Shown in pieces: positions 44,582 through 56,530 of a DNA stretch of 64,000 bases. Below the pieces are notes generated by a model. The model saw nothing but the letters and a program-made list of their open reading frames with translations. It had not been told where the DNA came from and did no database searches. Position 1 is the first letter of the stretch. Each line of letters opens with the position of its first letter. Origin of the DNA: Amylostereum areolatum (Eukaryota; Basidiomycota; Agaricomycetes; Russulales; Stereaceae); NCBI GenBank assembly GCA_012932865.1, contig SAXG01000002.1, positions 372,001 through 436,000 of the forward strand, in the 5' to 3' direction. A program made the position numbers and the translations under genes.

Positions 44582-47500
44582 ATGTCCTCGTCTCTTGCCC
44601 CCAACGCCCTTTCCATGCACACTAATACAGGCGACGAGCATCAAAAGTTTCAACCATCCTCGGCGAAGCCCGCCCCTCTCAACACGCAGGTCCGTCTCTT
44701 TTTCATCAACCGCCTCGAGCTGCGGTCGTTGATCTCGGTCTCCCTTGCGACTTCGCTCGTCATTCGCTTCCTTCTCGCTTTTAGCTTAAGAACACGTCCA
44801 TCACACAGCTTTCCTCGTCCTCTTCGACCTCCCCTCTCCGCTCCCTCGACGACTACAGCAGCCCCGAATTCCACTTCTGCGCTTCCCATTCCACTTCCAC
44901 CGCTTGCATAGAGCTTCACTCCCCTTCCGCCCACTCTCTTCCACGAAGCGTCTCTTCCCGATCTCCTAGCCCCGAACACCGTTACCCATCCCATCCAATG
45001 CTGCACGACACCATGACCGAGACCGAAACCCACGACGTTGCTGCTGAGCGGCCGCCGCGCTTCGGTTTCCACAAATCCATCTCTTCGTCCACCCCCGAAT
45101 TCGTTTCCGTTGAGGACCCCATTCCGGATGCATACCATCCTCGTGGTCGATCTGACAAGCCCCGACCTCTTCCTCCTGCTCCCCGTGACAAGGCAGATCC
45201 CTACGACCTCGTTCCAAATTATCCCTTCGGAGAGAGGCTCAGCGCTGCGCTCGGCGTCACTCTCGAAGAGCTAGGGGAGGATCCCGACGAGAAAGTCCTG
45301 GAGTCCGTCTCCGAGCTCAAAATGGCTGAGAACGAGCTCACCGTCACCGAGTTCCCGATGGAAAGCCGTCCTACAAATCCTTTCCGTGTCGCCACCAACA
45401 TCCCCCTTCCGCCCTCCCAAGACCCTTCCCGCATGTCTTCCCCCGTCGCCCCCAACCACATGGTTGCATCGGCGGTGTCCCACATGTCCGCCGTTGAAAC
45501 CATGTCCATGATGTCGGACGGGTCCCACTCGTCCATCGGCACTCCAGCTTCCTCCACCACCCACATGATGCGCTCCGACTCTCCCGCGACCACTGTCGGT
45601 TCCAACGCAGGAGATCCCGTTGCTCGTCTTTCCAAGGGGTCTCTCACTCGTGTCCCCGTGGATTTGTTTCCACCACCGCCGGGTTCGCTGCCGCCTGCCC
45701 CACCCTCCAGAATGTCAGATTCCATGGCTCAAATGTCGTCTCCTCCCGCGGCCATGATCAACGCTATGGCCCCCGCCATGATGGATGCTATGATGTCCCC
45801 TCACGCCATGGTAGAGGATATGACCCCAGCTCCTGCGGCCATGATGGATGCTATGATGGCAGCTCCCGTTGCGAAGATGGACGCTATGATGCCCGCTCCT
45901 GCCTATGATGGCGGAAGCCATGATGTCAACTTCGACCTCCCCACCCATGGCGGATGCTATGGCGCCCACACCCGCGGCCATGAACGAAGTCATGATGTCC
46001 ACCTCCGCAACTATGCATAACGCTATGGCGCCTTCCCCGGCTATGCACGACGCCTCTGCTATGATGTCTACATCTATGACCATGCATGACTCCATGATGC
46101 CCACCTCTACCATGATGTCCACTTCTACTGCCATGCATGACTCCATGGTGCCCAGCCTCTGCCATGAACGATGCCATGGCGCCTGCCCCTGCCATGATGA
46201 CCGAAACCTGCCATGTCTTCGTCTGCCGCTATGACCCGGCCATCGTCGTCCGCCATGCTCACTGAAGCAGAGTCTGCCAACCTCGAGCCGGTGCCGGAGT
46301 ATATGCGCCATCCTGACCAGTCCCAGGGCGAAGAGACCGTTGACCAGGGGCCTCGACGGCCCTTCCAGGTCGTTCGCCAGGCGCTTCGCCCTCGTCGCGC
46401 TGGAGAATCAAACATGAGCGAGCCCCCGCCATACGCGACGCCGCCCGAGAACGCGTCTGTAGGAGCGTCATCGTCCATGGACGCGCCCTCCTCTTCTTCG
46501 TCCTTCTCGCTGCGCAACCTGTTCACGCGCTCCGCGAGCGTCCGGGAGCGGTCCTCGTCACCGAAGGCACGGAAGCTGCACAAGCGCGCGAAGTCAAATG
46601 CAAGCACGCTGTCGAATACGGTTCGAGATGGACGCGTCGGGGGAGATGTCCAGAGGGTGCAATGATGGCCATGGCTTCCGAGGCGGGAACGCCGGCGACT
46701 GCGATGGTGATGATGGCGGAGACGCCTGCCGGCATGGCGGGCGCTCCTCCGTCAGCCATGGCTATGATGGATGCGCCGGCGACTGCGGTCATGACGAGCT
46801 CTCCGGCGATGGACTGGTACCCCAAGAATGTCGCCATCGATGCCCGCCTCTGCGCGTTCAAACGCAACTGCTCGCCCCGTGGTTATGGAGTACGGTGTGG
46901 TAGTTGGCAGCGCAGGAACTACGCCTGCATCCGAGTCTGCAGCCCCGACATCTGCACACATGGCCACCTCTACGGCGGCTATGGCTGCGAGCACTCCGGT
47001 ATCCGGCATGAGCGGCGCCAGTGCTGCCACCATCGAGGCCAGTATGGAGGCTATGTCGATGGAGAGCGACGCTGCCATGATGCCTACAATGACGCCGACG
47101 CCGGGCCACCCACTCCTTCATGAAGGCGAAATCCTCGTATACCCTGGAGGCGAGGCATGTCCTATCTGTATGTCTCTTCTCTTCCTTTATTCTTGTGCGC
47201 GTTCTAAAATGCGTATGTACCTAGGTCAAAACACCGGATACCACACCCACAAGTTCGACCCGCTCCATCCTTGCAAAGGTTGCTGGGCCAAGTTCTCGAA
47301 GCCGTTCAACTCCCTCGGAGCGAAGCTCGTGAAGAACTTGTCGAAGAAGGGCAGGTTGCAAAAGCCGTTATCGGCGAAGCGTCATCGCCATGCTTCCTGG
47401 CGTGACCGAGGGCGCCGCCATGACGGCCGACACCGCGACGATGTCGGACACGTCGACTATGGCCGATGGTGCCATGTCCACAATGGTGTCGGGAGCTTCT

Positions 47501-48101
47501 ACCGCGGGGGATGGTGCCTATGCCTCCTGCCTCTGCCATGATGGCTGAAGTTGCCCCCATGATGGCTGAAGCTGCTCCTGCTATGACGATGACCGATGTT
47601 ACCCCCATCACGATGATGGCCGACGCTGCCCCCACCACGACGATGACCGATTCTGCTCCCGCCATGATGATGGCCGACGCTACTCCCGCTACCATGCATA
47701 ATGCTGCCATGACCCCCTCCGCAATGACTGAAGCGCCTGTCCCCGCCCCGATGCAGGACGCGCCCGCGAGCATGATGACCCATGGTGGCATGCCGCCGAT
47801 GTGGAAGGAGCATATGTCGGCGCCGATTGCACCGAACGGCATGGAGCAGCAACATATGGCGATGATGGACAGCGCGTCGCATATCGCGGACGAGCATTCC
47901 CACATGGTCGTACAGTCCCCAGCAGAGCACGCCATGACCGAAGAGGGTCTCATGTCGAAACGCAAGCCTGTGCCCGCGATGACCCCCTCCCCCGCGCCCG
48001 CGCCCATGGTCACCACAGCTCCCCCAGCACCTACACCAGTACCTGTTTTCCGACCCGCGCCCTCCGCACCACCAGCCTGGCTCCCTCGCCGTTCCACATA
48101 A
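44582..48101 (+). CDS. Large Met-rich low-complexity protein with zinc-binding motif; many frame changes
   Basis: Starts MSSSLAPNALSMHTNTGDE; an intron of about 93 bp leads to LKNTSITQLSSSSSTS and a conserved-looking region (YDLVPNYPFGERLSAALGV). Three Met/Ala/Pro-rich blocks follow (for example MMDAMMAAPVAKMDAMMPAP). Between them lie a PPPY-containing segment (MSEPPPYATPPE) and a Cys/His domain GEACPICQNTGYHTH with HPCKGCWAKF, split by a good intron (47169-47224). The coding frame moves by one base at least eight times (near 45902, 46152, 46204, 46622, 46656, 46825, 47378, 47510), always in the same direction. As written, no long protein can be made. Either the sequence has one-base insertion errors or the gene is decaying. 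The reading-frame choice rests on composition and is convincing in each block. Confidence 0.6.
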
Positions 48102-48258
48102 CATACACTGCGCTGCACATACTTACTTTATTTAGATTTTCCACGTACGATTCCCTCGCATGTAATGTACACACTACGCCCTTTTTATCATATCTTTATT
48201 CAGCTCTCGTGAACGGAAGGGAAAGAGCAAGGTATCCATTTGTCTATGCGGAGAGATG

Positions 48259-49508
48259 CTAACTACGAAGCCACCATGCCACCATACCGAGCAGGAGCGC
48301 GGTGTTCATCGCGAGACCCATAGTGACCTTCATCGCGAGGTCGGCCTGCTGCTCTGTCCAGTGCCCGCGCTCTTCCGCCTCCGTTTCTGACTTTGCAGAA
48401 GGTGCAGTCTTCACTTCCAGCGTGACGTCCGCCCGGCCACCGTCAACAAGTAGCGCGAGCACTTGTTCCAGCGCTTCCAGCCGCCCCTCGAGCGCGTGCA
48501 CGCCCGCCGAGACGACCTCCAAATTCTTCGTCTCGAGCTCCTCCACCTTGCGCTCGAAGGTCTGCGCAAGCCGGCGGCGCTTCCACGGCTCGACGAGGAC
48601 AATGGCGAGCAGGAAGACCGCGAGGTTGACGCCGACGACCGCGAGCGAGCCGTACGTGCTCACGCTACGAATCTTGTCCGACCACACCTGCTCCTCGTGG
48701 TACCGTGCCAGGATCGCGCGCATGAGCTCTGAGAACGCGCGCTCGACGTCGTCTTCCGAGCGCGCGACGGCGTCCTTCGCGCGGGCTTCGGCCTGCTCGA
48801 GCGCGTGGTCCTCCCGCACCAGCTGGGTGAAGCGCGAGACGTCCGCGTCCGTCCAAAGCGACTTGCGCTGGAGCAGGTCGTTCACCTCGCGCTGGGAGTG
48901 CGAGCGCCGAGCGACGGCCTCGTCGTACGCGGTCTTGGCGGCTTTGGCAGCGTCACGGACGGCGGTCATGCCGGTCTCTGGGCGCTAGGTATGTCAGCTT
49001 GAGTTTCGGGATTGTATGGCGGGGCGAGAGGGGGGAGGGGCAGAGACGCACCTTCCGCGGCGACCTTGCGCTTGAGCGCCTCGATCGCGTCGTATCCCGT
49101 CACGCGATTGATTTCCCCACCAAGGCGGGTGAACGACTTGGAGAGCCGCGCGACGGCATCGTCGGTCTTGAGCCGTGTCTGGATTGCGCCTCGTGCGGTC
49201 AAATCTTCGAGATAGGCTCGAGCGCGGGCTAGGTGTTCGGCGGCGGCGGCTGGCGAAGTGGGCGAAGTGGGCGAAGTGGGCGAAGTGGGAGAAATACTGG
49301 ATTCTGTGGCGGGTGTGGGTTTCTCTTCGGAGCATGAAGCTGGATTGGACTGAGAAGCTAGGGAAGATTCGAGATGAGAGCGGGTAGCGGAATCCGAGAC
49401 AGGATTTTGCGGTGGGCGTGCAGGACTGGAATACCGACATATACGCAGGGCGGTGGAAGGCAATAATGGACGGAGACGCAGAGGCCGTGCGAGCAACGGC
49501 CTGAACAT
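48259..49508 (-). CDS. SHE9: SHE9/MDM33-like mitochondrial inner-membrane protein
   Basis: Starts MFRPLLARPLRLRPLL at 49508, a strong mitochondrial leader. A Ser/Pro-rich stretch contains four SPT units (DNA repeat at 49251-49289). The conserved part reads KSFTRLGGEINRVTGYDAIE, then, after an 80 bp intron, TAYDEAVARRSHSQREVND and LLQRKSLWTDADVSRFTQL. Coiled coil is followed by two membrane spans (YGSLAVVGVNLAVFLLAIV; the end segment LAMNTALLLGMVAWW). She9/Mdm33 sits in the inner membrane and is involved in its fission and in mitochondrial shape. The order and both spans agree with the family. No frame break despite lying between two broken genes. Confidence 0.88.
49251..49289. repeat. Nine-base tandem repeat (GGGCGAAGT x4)
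   Basis: A short in-frame minisatellite within the SHE9 gene. On the coding strand it encodes repeated Ser-Pro-Thr. Copy number may vary between strains without breaking the frame. Confidence 0.8.
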
Positions 49509-49887
49509 GGCGGCGAGAGACAAGGTGCGCGGGACCAGCCAAGTCGTGGCCTGCAAAGAGCAGCAGAGGTCGACAACGCTCACGCCCGTTTACATACATA
49601 GCATCGGCAACTGCAGACCTCCCGAAATCCTTCCGCCACTTGCTCATTCTTTACACTCGACTCCACTCGTGAATAGTGATAGCATGGAAGTTCTAATTGA
49701 ATCTTCTAAGTGAACGTCCATTCCTAGGTGATCGAATACAGTAGACGTTGCGCAAAACAAACAAGAATGAGTGTAACACGACCATAGCTCGACACAGCAG
49801 ACGGGTTCCAGGGAGAAAAAAATCCTACAACACGCTCAACTCCACACGTCGAGCATCAAACGCGATCGCTCCTTGAGCAGCTTCATC
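49509..49887. other. Intergenic, 379 bp
   Basis: Between the SHE9 start and the annotated P450 reductase stop. The part next to the reductase (49836-49887) encodes, one base out of frame, the usual C-terminal tail of that enzyme (see the reductase entry). The rest shows no gene. Confidence 0.55.
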
Positions 49888-52210
49888 TCAGCCGTTCCCT
49901 CCACCTTCCCCGCTCCCACCCTTCGCCTCACCCAGGATCTTCGCCAGCGTCTCCTCCACCTGCTTGGCCATGCCCTTCGCATCACCACAAACATAGATGT
50001 ATCCCTTACCCGTCAAAATCGCATCCGCGATCTGAGCGCGGTCCTCCCAGATGAGGATCCTGAACGTAGATTTTCCCTCCGTCCGGCTTGTACGGAGGCT
50101 GACGGGAGAACGCCTTGTGCATCACGAATTTTCCTTGGAGCTCTTTGGTGTACTCCGGCCACTCATCACTGTAAAGGTAGTCCTCATCCTCGCGACGGCA
50201 GCCGTAGAAGAGCGACATCCGGCCCCAGTCCTTCAAAGCGTCCTCGCCGTTCTTCTCAAGGGATCGACGAGCAAGCGCAACACGCTCTTGGACGAAACCA
50301 CGGAAAGGAGCAACACCCTACAGATAAAGATCAGTCCCGTCGCATCGGTGTGTGCATGGGGTGAAATACTCACAGTACCAGGACCAATCATGATGATCGG
50401 GCTCTTCGGGTTCGTGGGCAGGCGGAAGGTCGAGCGGCGAACATGCACGGGAACCTTATAGATATTACCTTCCCTGTGCGATCCGCGCGGACCCGTAATC
50501 GCATACGTCGGTCCCACAACAGCCGCTGGCTTGTCCTCGACGCTGACCAAGGGTACTTCCTCTCCGGAAGCCGCATACTTGAGGTTGAGCAGGAAGTTGG
50601 AACCGACACCGAATATGGAACGCTTGGGGGCGCGATCACCGGCCGAATCGTACTTGAGGACGACGCAGGTGACGTGAATGGCATTCGGGTTGAGCTTTGG
50701 GCTGGAGGATATCGAGTAGTATCGGGGTTGAAGGCGAGTGATGGAGGAAACGATGATGTCGAAGGGGATGGGCCAGACAGTGGTGTTTTCTGGTGTCGGT
50801 GCGGCCGTGAGGTCGTTACCGGCGGCGAGTTGAAGCAGCTCGCCGAGCTTGAGGCAACCATCCAAAACAACAGGGCGGAATTCCTCTTTGTGCGTGCTCA
50901 AGTTTCGCATGAACGCCTCTGCCTCTGGGTTGGGTGCAAACTTGGCAAGCGCACCGAGCATCTGACGACCAGCGACCGCGCTGATGTCGAGGTAGTGACG
51001 CAGGACGGTGCCATACGTGGTAGGAACGGGGAAGGGAACCTTGGCGAGAGCGGGGTCGAGAGATTCGATGCCAATGACGGTGTCACGCTTCTCGTACAAG
51101 CCGAGGGCACAAAGCAAGCGGGTAACCTCGACTTCTGCGTTCGTAGGCCATACACCAACGTGGTCGCCATGTTGGTACGTGATACCAGAGCCTTCGATGT
51201 TGAGCTCGATATGCACGCAATTCCTGTCCCCAGTGTTCTGGAAAAGCTCGCGTGCAACTGCGATTGGAGCCGCGTAGGGGTTCTTCGCGTCGTGAATGCC
51301 CTTGGAACGCGTGAGTGCACGTGCAGACAACTCGCCTGTAAGCCGAGCAAAACCATATCAGCGCGATGCCATTGCCGATGGCAGAGCCCCTGAACACGTA
51401 CCCTGGTAGACCTTCTCGGGAACCACGTCTTCGAGCTCGGACACGGCAAAATCGGCAGAATCGCCACCTTGACCCTCCTCGACGCCCATTTCCTTCGAGA
51501 ACGCCTCCCACATGCCGTCCTTCCACTCGAGGTAGTCCTCCTCCATGCTCTTGTCATCATCACCCTCGCCACGTTCTCCGATACGTGTAGCGCCCATGCC
51601 CTTGCAAATACTCGTCCGTCTGTCTGGAGATGAGATTGTAGTGTTCGTATGTCTTGTTGCCGAGACCGAAGACGACATATTTGAGGTTAGGAAGTGAGTG
51701 TTCGCCATTAGAGAATTCGAAAGACGAGTCCGAGAGGTTCTGCATGAGCTGTACGGCATTGTCCGTGGGCTCGCCTTCGCCGTAGGTAGCCATGACGAAG
51801 ATAGCGGCGCTGCCTTCGGGGATCTGGTCCAGGTTCTCAAAGTCGTATTCCTCGGGATCGCATACGAGCGAGGCAAGTCCAAACTTGGACTTGGCTTCTT
51901 TGGCAATGCGAATAGCGTACTCTTCTGCCGTACCAGTCTGGGAGCCGTAAAATATGACTAGACGTTTGTTCTGGAGCAAGAGTGTCAGCGTATACGTTGA
52001 GAGGTGGGGGGCGATAAGAGCTGAAGAACGTACGCCAGCTTTCATCTTCGCGATGAAATCGCGAGGATTACCACCGCCATTGGACTCCTTTGAAGTGACG
52101 GGGGCAGTCTTTGCCTTGGTTGCGAAAAGCTGGTCGCGGAAGAGGTAAAGGGCGGCAAGTACGACGCCGAGGACGAGGACGATCGCGTCCGAGGACGACG
52201 AGGCGGCCAT
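49888..52210 (-). CDS. CPR1: NADPH-cytochrome P450 reductase, with three one-base frame breaks
   Basis: Starts MAASSSSDAIVLVLGVVLA (52210): an N-terminal membrane anchor. The FMN domain has IFYGSQTGTAEEYA and ATYGEGEPTDNA; the connecting and FAD part shows YAAPIAVARELF, HIELNIEGSGITYQHGDHVG, RYYSISSSPKLN and GPRGSHREGN; the NADPH part has GCRREDEDYLY. It supplies electrons to microsomal P450s and squalene epoxidase at the ER. Reading needs a frame change of one extra base at about 51600 (GGG run), 50058 (GATCC) and 49897. The last turns the family tail (usually ending in a DVWS-like motif that stacks on the flavin) into a stop at 49888; the tail is still there, out of frame, to 49836. Pseudogene or sequence error, the latter likelier. 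Confidence 0.88.
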
Positions 52211-53094
52211 GGCGGCGGGGAGATGTCGGGGGTGGGAGGGGGGAGTCGGAAGGGCGGGGAAACAGAAAAAGGTGGGGATGAGAATGAGGAAGACGTGTCA
52301 GGCGATCCCTCGTACTTTTATTACAGCTGCTGACGTAACCACCGTGGCATCTCGGTCTTCAATCTTTCGCGCTCAGCGTCAACGATCACATCCTCCTCGC
52401 CCTCCGGGAAATCAAAGTGTTCCAGCAGTTTAAGTTCCGGACTAAGATAGTTGCTCGGCGTGGATATCATATCCTGAGGACCGCCCGCTGTGAGACATGG
52501 CTACATTGTTGCTGATCATGGCCTTGCCATATTATCTGATAAGAGTCTTAGAGCGCGGGGGACCTCCGACCCGGAGCAAAGACCCACGGAGGCTGCTAGA
52601 CCCAAAGGCCGAGCGCATTTGCCGGTTCGTCAGCGGCAGCTATGTACATCGTACATGGACTTCCGCGCCTCCGTGCATCAGAATTCAAGAAGATGCACCA
52701 ATCTGAGCGAGTCGTGTACCCGACGTCCGTCAGGCGTAACCGCTCCAATCGCCGGCTGTGAGAGCTGCGAGGCGGGACAGCTCCGAGCATCGCATCAGTA
52801 CTTCTGTCCATTAAGCTGCAGTGCTGCACCAACACATAATCCCGAATTGCTGAAAGCAGTTTCCTCTCGTCAACGAATCCGGAGAGACTCCGTGCTGACC
52901 TTCGCGTCTTGACATCCGTCCCACGGGCGACTTCTGCAGGTCCGAACTGGAGTCTGGGGTCGCCTGTAGTCTCCGTGGCTGACCCAACCAGAAGATAGTC
53001 GTTCTGGTTGTACGGGTCGCCTGCATGTATTCCCGTGTCAAAAAGATATCTGAGCAATAGCTCCCGCAGTGGATTGCCGCGCCGCCAAGGTAAC
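52211..53094. other. Intergenic, 884 bp
   Basis: Upstream of the reductase and downstream of the SET gene (both minus strand). A long minus-strand frame (52596-53354) overlaps the last SET exon in another frame and has no family motif, so I do not call it. No repeat was seen. Confidence 0.45.
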
Positions 53095-54706
53095 CTACAC
53101 AACTCCCTCTCCGGGGCCTCCCACATCCTCCTGTCGTCCCCGGCCCCACGTTGCATGTCCTTGCGGATGCGCCACCGCCGCACGCATCTCCCGGGCGAGC
53201 GCGCTATCCGTTCCAAGCTCGTACCCCGCCCAACGCTCAGCGAGCTGGGCCCAGGCCACAAGTGCTGCCTCACTGATCGTGTGAGGAACAAGAGGTGATT
53301 AAAAAACAAAGTGTCGTCAGTACGTGGCATGAACAGAGAGAGGATGCACACCAAGATGAAGCCCGAAGGACCAGATCAAGTTGAAAGAAAGAGTGACCAA
53401 CACATCGATAGTGTCCGTCGAGTCCACTGTGGACTAATCCACACAGTACAGTGTACTCGCTACCACCATATGCCACCACACGAACTGAAGAGAAAACTTA
53501 CTCTCCTGCTGCAGCCGCAACGAGAGCCGCATCGGCTGCTAACCGTCCCCGTTCGCTGTGATATCCCTCTTCTCACCCAGACGCCAAATCTTCCGTGCGA
53601 TGTCGACAGCTTCGTTACTAGTGACAGCGCCATTCTGCCAGGAGGAAAACTGCCTGTATAGAGCAGCCATCTGGGAGAGTCGCGCATCGGAGAGCGCAGA
53701 TTGTGCCGGTGGAAGAGAACACGACGCGCAGGTGCACTCGAAAGCATAGTCGAGCGCGAGCTGCCGTCTAACGAGGGCACGTAGAAGGTCAAGGTACAGC
53801 CTTGGAACGTGTACGCAGAGGGCTTACTGTCGTTCTATACGCGGGCACATGGTGCTGAAGTACACTGTGAGAAGTTCCTACACATGAGTTAATGGAGCTC
53901 TCGCCGCCAATTCGAGAGAAAACCACACCTCTCCGGCGGATATATTCTTAAGAGCGTGGACGACCAACACCTCCTCGTCATCTCTCCAGGAATATACCGA
54001 ATTAAATGCGTGTGAGCATCCGTGGTTGAGTCGTGCCATGCGAGGGAATATCCCTATGGCGTCACTGCCGGCGGCGACGGCATTCGTTTGGAATATGGCC
54101 AGGGGGAGGTGTGCACGGTATGCTTCAGTATCAGGAACGAGATGATGGGGCATGTTCACAAAAGAGAGGTTGTAAAAAGCTTCGCGTTGGGCGTGGGACA
54201 AAGGTGCGAGGAGGGAATGGAGAAGGTCGATCGGGGAGGTATTTACTGCATGTTGTTAGAACATGGGCAGCAAAAATATAAAAGAGTACGTACTGGAAGA
54301 TGGGACGCGAAAGAGGGGGCTCTCACGAATGAGAAGTTCGCCTCGCTAATGAGTGGATGAACGTGAGCAAAGCGTGGACGAGGGAAACGACTAGGAACCG
54401 CACAGTGATATTGCGGGTAGCGATGACTCCTTTACCACGTCCGGGTAGATCTCTAACTAAAAATGGAGGGTCAGGATATATTCGTTCCGGAGGCGGATCT
54501 GAGGTGAATGTGGGCCGAAAGTTGGGGGTCCATGAGATCGAGCGAGACAAGGAGAGCAAGAGTAGAAGAGCAGGGATAGCGAGGATAAAAGCGATTGTAT
54601 TTTTATTTTTCCTTTGAAGCGGTGCTGGGGGAGCTTGAGAGATGTTAGCCTGTGCTGGCTGAGACTGCTTGCGCCTGCGCGTGTTGGACTTGGAGATGGA
54701 GGACAT
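53095..54706 (-). CDS. SET-domain protein with N-terminal membrane anchor
   Basis: Starts MSSISKSNTRRRKQSQP at 54706, then one membrane span (TIAFILAIPALLLLLSLS). The SET part begins GRGKGVIATRNIT, continues GELLIRESPLF, and shows the SmyD-like core IGIFPRMARLNHGCSHAFN and NISAGEELLTVYF, with post-SET Cys in FECTCASC. After LWRL-type helices the frame GEKRDITANG hits a stop, while family-like GYHSERGRLAADAALV lies one base away. Either a base is missing near 53570, or a 38 bp intron (53539-53576) skips it. The last exon gives WAQLAERWAGYELGTDSAL and a stop at 53095. Such proteins may methylate lysines; target unknown. The membrane anchor is unusual for the SET family. Confidence 0.75.
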
Positions 54707-54729
54707 GACAGAACGAAACCAGGCGCAAC

Positions 54730-54741
54730 CTAGGGTTAGGG
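54730..54741. promoter_or_regulatory. Short TTAGGG-type motif in divergent promoter
   Basis: TAGGGTTAGGG, nearly two telomere-type units, lies between the divergent SET and HUT1 genes, about 40 bp before a CACGTG box. In fungi such motifs can bind TBF1/TRF-like factors in promoters. Two units are too few for a telomere remnant. Confidence 0.35.
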
Positions 54742-54873
54742 TCACAAACGCGTGATCGCGTCCTGTGCGATGCACGTGACATGACACGTCTATCGAGCGC
54801 TGGGCAACGTAGCTTTCTGTAAGAGCTTCACCTCCCGCCCTACGCTGCGTAACACTCCTTACTCTCCCCCACC

Positions 54874-56230
54874 ATGGCTTTCATAAGGTACTCTACTTCT
54901 ACGCGCTTGAGGCAGCTCTAACGGTAGACGTAGGCTGGCGCTGTGCGTCACGGGCGTATACGCCATGTTCCTGGTAAGCCTGCACGCGCCTTGTCTTACC
55001 TCCCGCTCATGTCTCCCAGCTTTGGGCGATCGCTCAAGAACGTCTTAGCGTCCCCTTTGACTCGAATTCTGGGGATGCACCTGCGCGATTCAACGCGCCG
55101 CTGTTCCTCGGAACAGCTCAAAGCTTCCTAAGTACGATCTCTGCTCTCATTTATCTCCTCATCCGACGCAAGCCCTCCGACACCTTCGCACAAACCCTTG
55201 GTCTCGCCCCTCCATCACAATCTCCTACTAAATCCTCGGAATCGCCTTCCAAATTGTCATCCGTTCATGCAAGGGCGCTCCTCGCGCGGTACGCTCAATG
55301 TGCGCTCTCCATCACCGCTGCCGCTCCTTTTGGATTCGCAGCCCTGCAGCACGTCTCCTACCCAGCCATGGTCCTAGCGAAGTCTTGCAAACTCGTTCCG
55401 GTCATGATCATGAACATTCTCCTCTATCGCCGCGCCTTCGCCCCGCACAAATATGCCGTCGTTACCCTCGTCACTGCCGGCATCACCCTTTTCATGTTTT
55501 ACGGCGACGCCAAACACTCCAAATCGAAGTCCTCTTCTACAGAGCACCCGACGACGAAGCACGAGTTGATCGGCATGGCGTACCTTCTCGTGAACCTCGC
55601 GCTCGATGGCGCGACGAACAGTACGCAGGACGAGATTTTCGCAAGGTCGCCTTGGAAGGTTACTGGCCAGCAGATGATGCTCTTCATCAACGCGTTCAGC
55701 ACTGCCCTGACGCTGACACTCTGCGCGCTCCCGCTCCCCCACGTCCCCGTCTTGCATCCCGGACCCCCGTTTGTACCCGAGCTAGGTGCAGCCCTCGCGT
55801 TCGTCCGCACGCACCCCGCCGTCCTGCAACCCCTCCTCGCATTCGCGGCGTGCGGCGCTGTCGGCCAGCTCTTTATATTCGAGACCCTGGAGCATTTCGG
55901 GAGTCTGACGCTCGTGTATGTGTAGTATTCTTGTGTGCGTCCATGGGCATGTGGAACTGACGTATGTTTGGGCAGGACTGTGACTCTAACGCGCAAACTG
56001 TTCACGATGCTTCTGTCCGTAGTGGTCTACAACCACTCACTCACGCCGGGGCAATGGGTCGGGGCTGCTGTTGTTTTCGCTGGGATCTCCGTCGAAGCCT
56101 TGGTAAAACGTCGCGGTGAGTTCTGGAAGAATGACACTCACCTTCAGGTCACCTTACATTCCTCTCCACAGATGTGCACACCAAACGCGTTCTCCAAGAA
56201 CGCGAGAAGGCGAAGATAAAAGAACTTTAG
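54874..56230 (+). CDS. HUT1: UDP-galactose/nucleotide-sugar transporter, HUT1-like (UAA family)
   Basis: Small first exons (MAFIR, then [20 protein letters not shown]) lead into a long exon. Family motifs: [115 protein letters not shown] and [12 protein letters not shown]. About ten membrane spans. The last exon ends [10 protein letters not shown] with a lysine near the end, which could act in ER retention. HUT1 is an ER transporter bringing UDP-sugars into the lumen. Introns of 50-60 bp. The gene is intact. Confidence 0.92.
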
Positions 56231-56530
56231 AGCCTTCAGTAACTCTTTTTGTATAGACCTTAGAACGAGCAGCGATGCATTGCTACATTGATAAGTGTGT
56301 TGCATACTTAGCTGTCTGACAGAACCACTGTCTCTCTTAGAGAAGGTGGGGTAACAGCGGTGTACTTAGAAAGTACGACGAGAGAATCGGGGCGGAAATA
56401 AGCGAACAATCGCGCATAAAATGATCGTAAGTACATGCATACATCGTACAGTATATCGCCCCCAATACATATGAATAAAAGTTAAAAGTTAAATGCAGCG
56501 CCCGGCTGCTTGAACGTCACGACGACCCTG
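56231..56530. other. Convergent intergenic, 300 bp
   Basis: 3' regions of HUT1 and the glucanase gene. AT-rich, with candidate polyadenylation signals (AATAAA-like at about 56474). No gene. Confidence 0.5.

Noticed and set aside
44998..48101. Programmed +1 frameshifting as the explanation of the Met-rich gene
   Set aside because: Eight shifts in one mRNA is without precedent that I know, the sites share no motif, and the P450 reductase nearby shows the same kind of break, so error or decay is likelier.
52596..53354. 252-codon minus-strand frame
   Set aside because: Overlaps the last SET exon in another frame, Arg-rich composition typical of a GC-rich shadow, no family similarity.
54730..54741. 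Interstitial telomere remnant
   Set aside because: Only about two TTAGGG units in a promoter between conserved genes; better seen as a factor site or chance.
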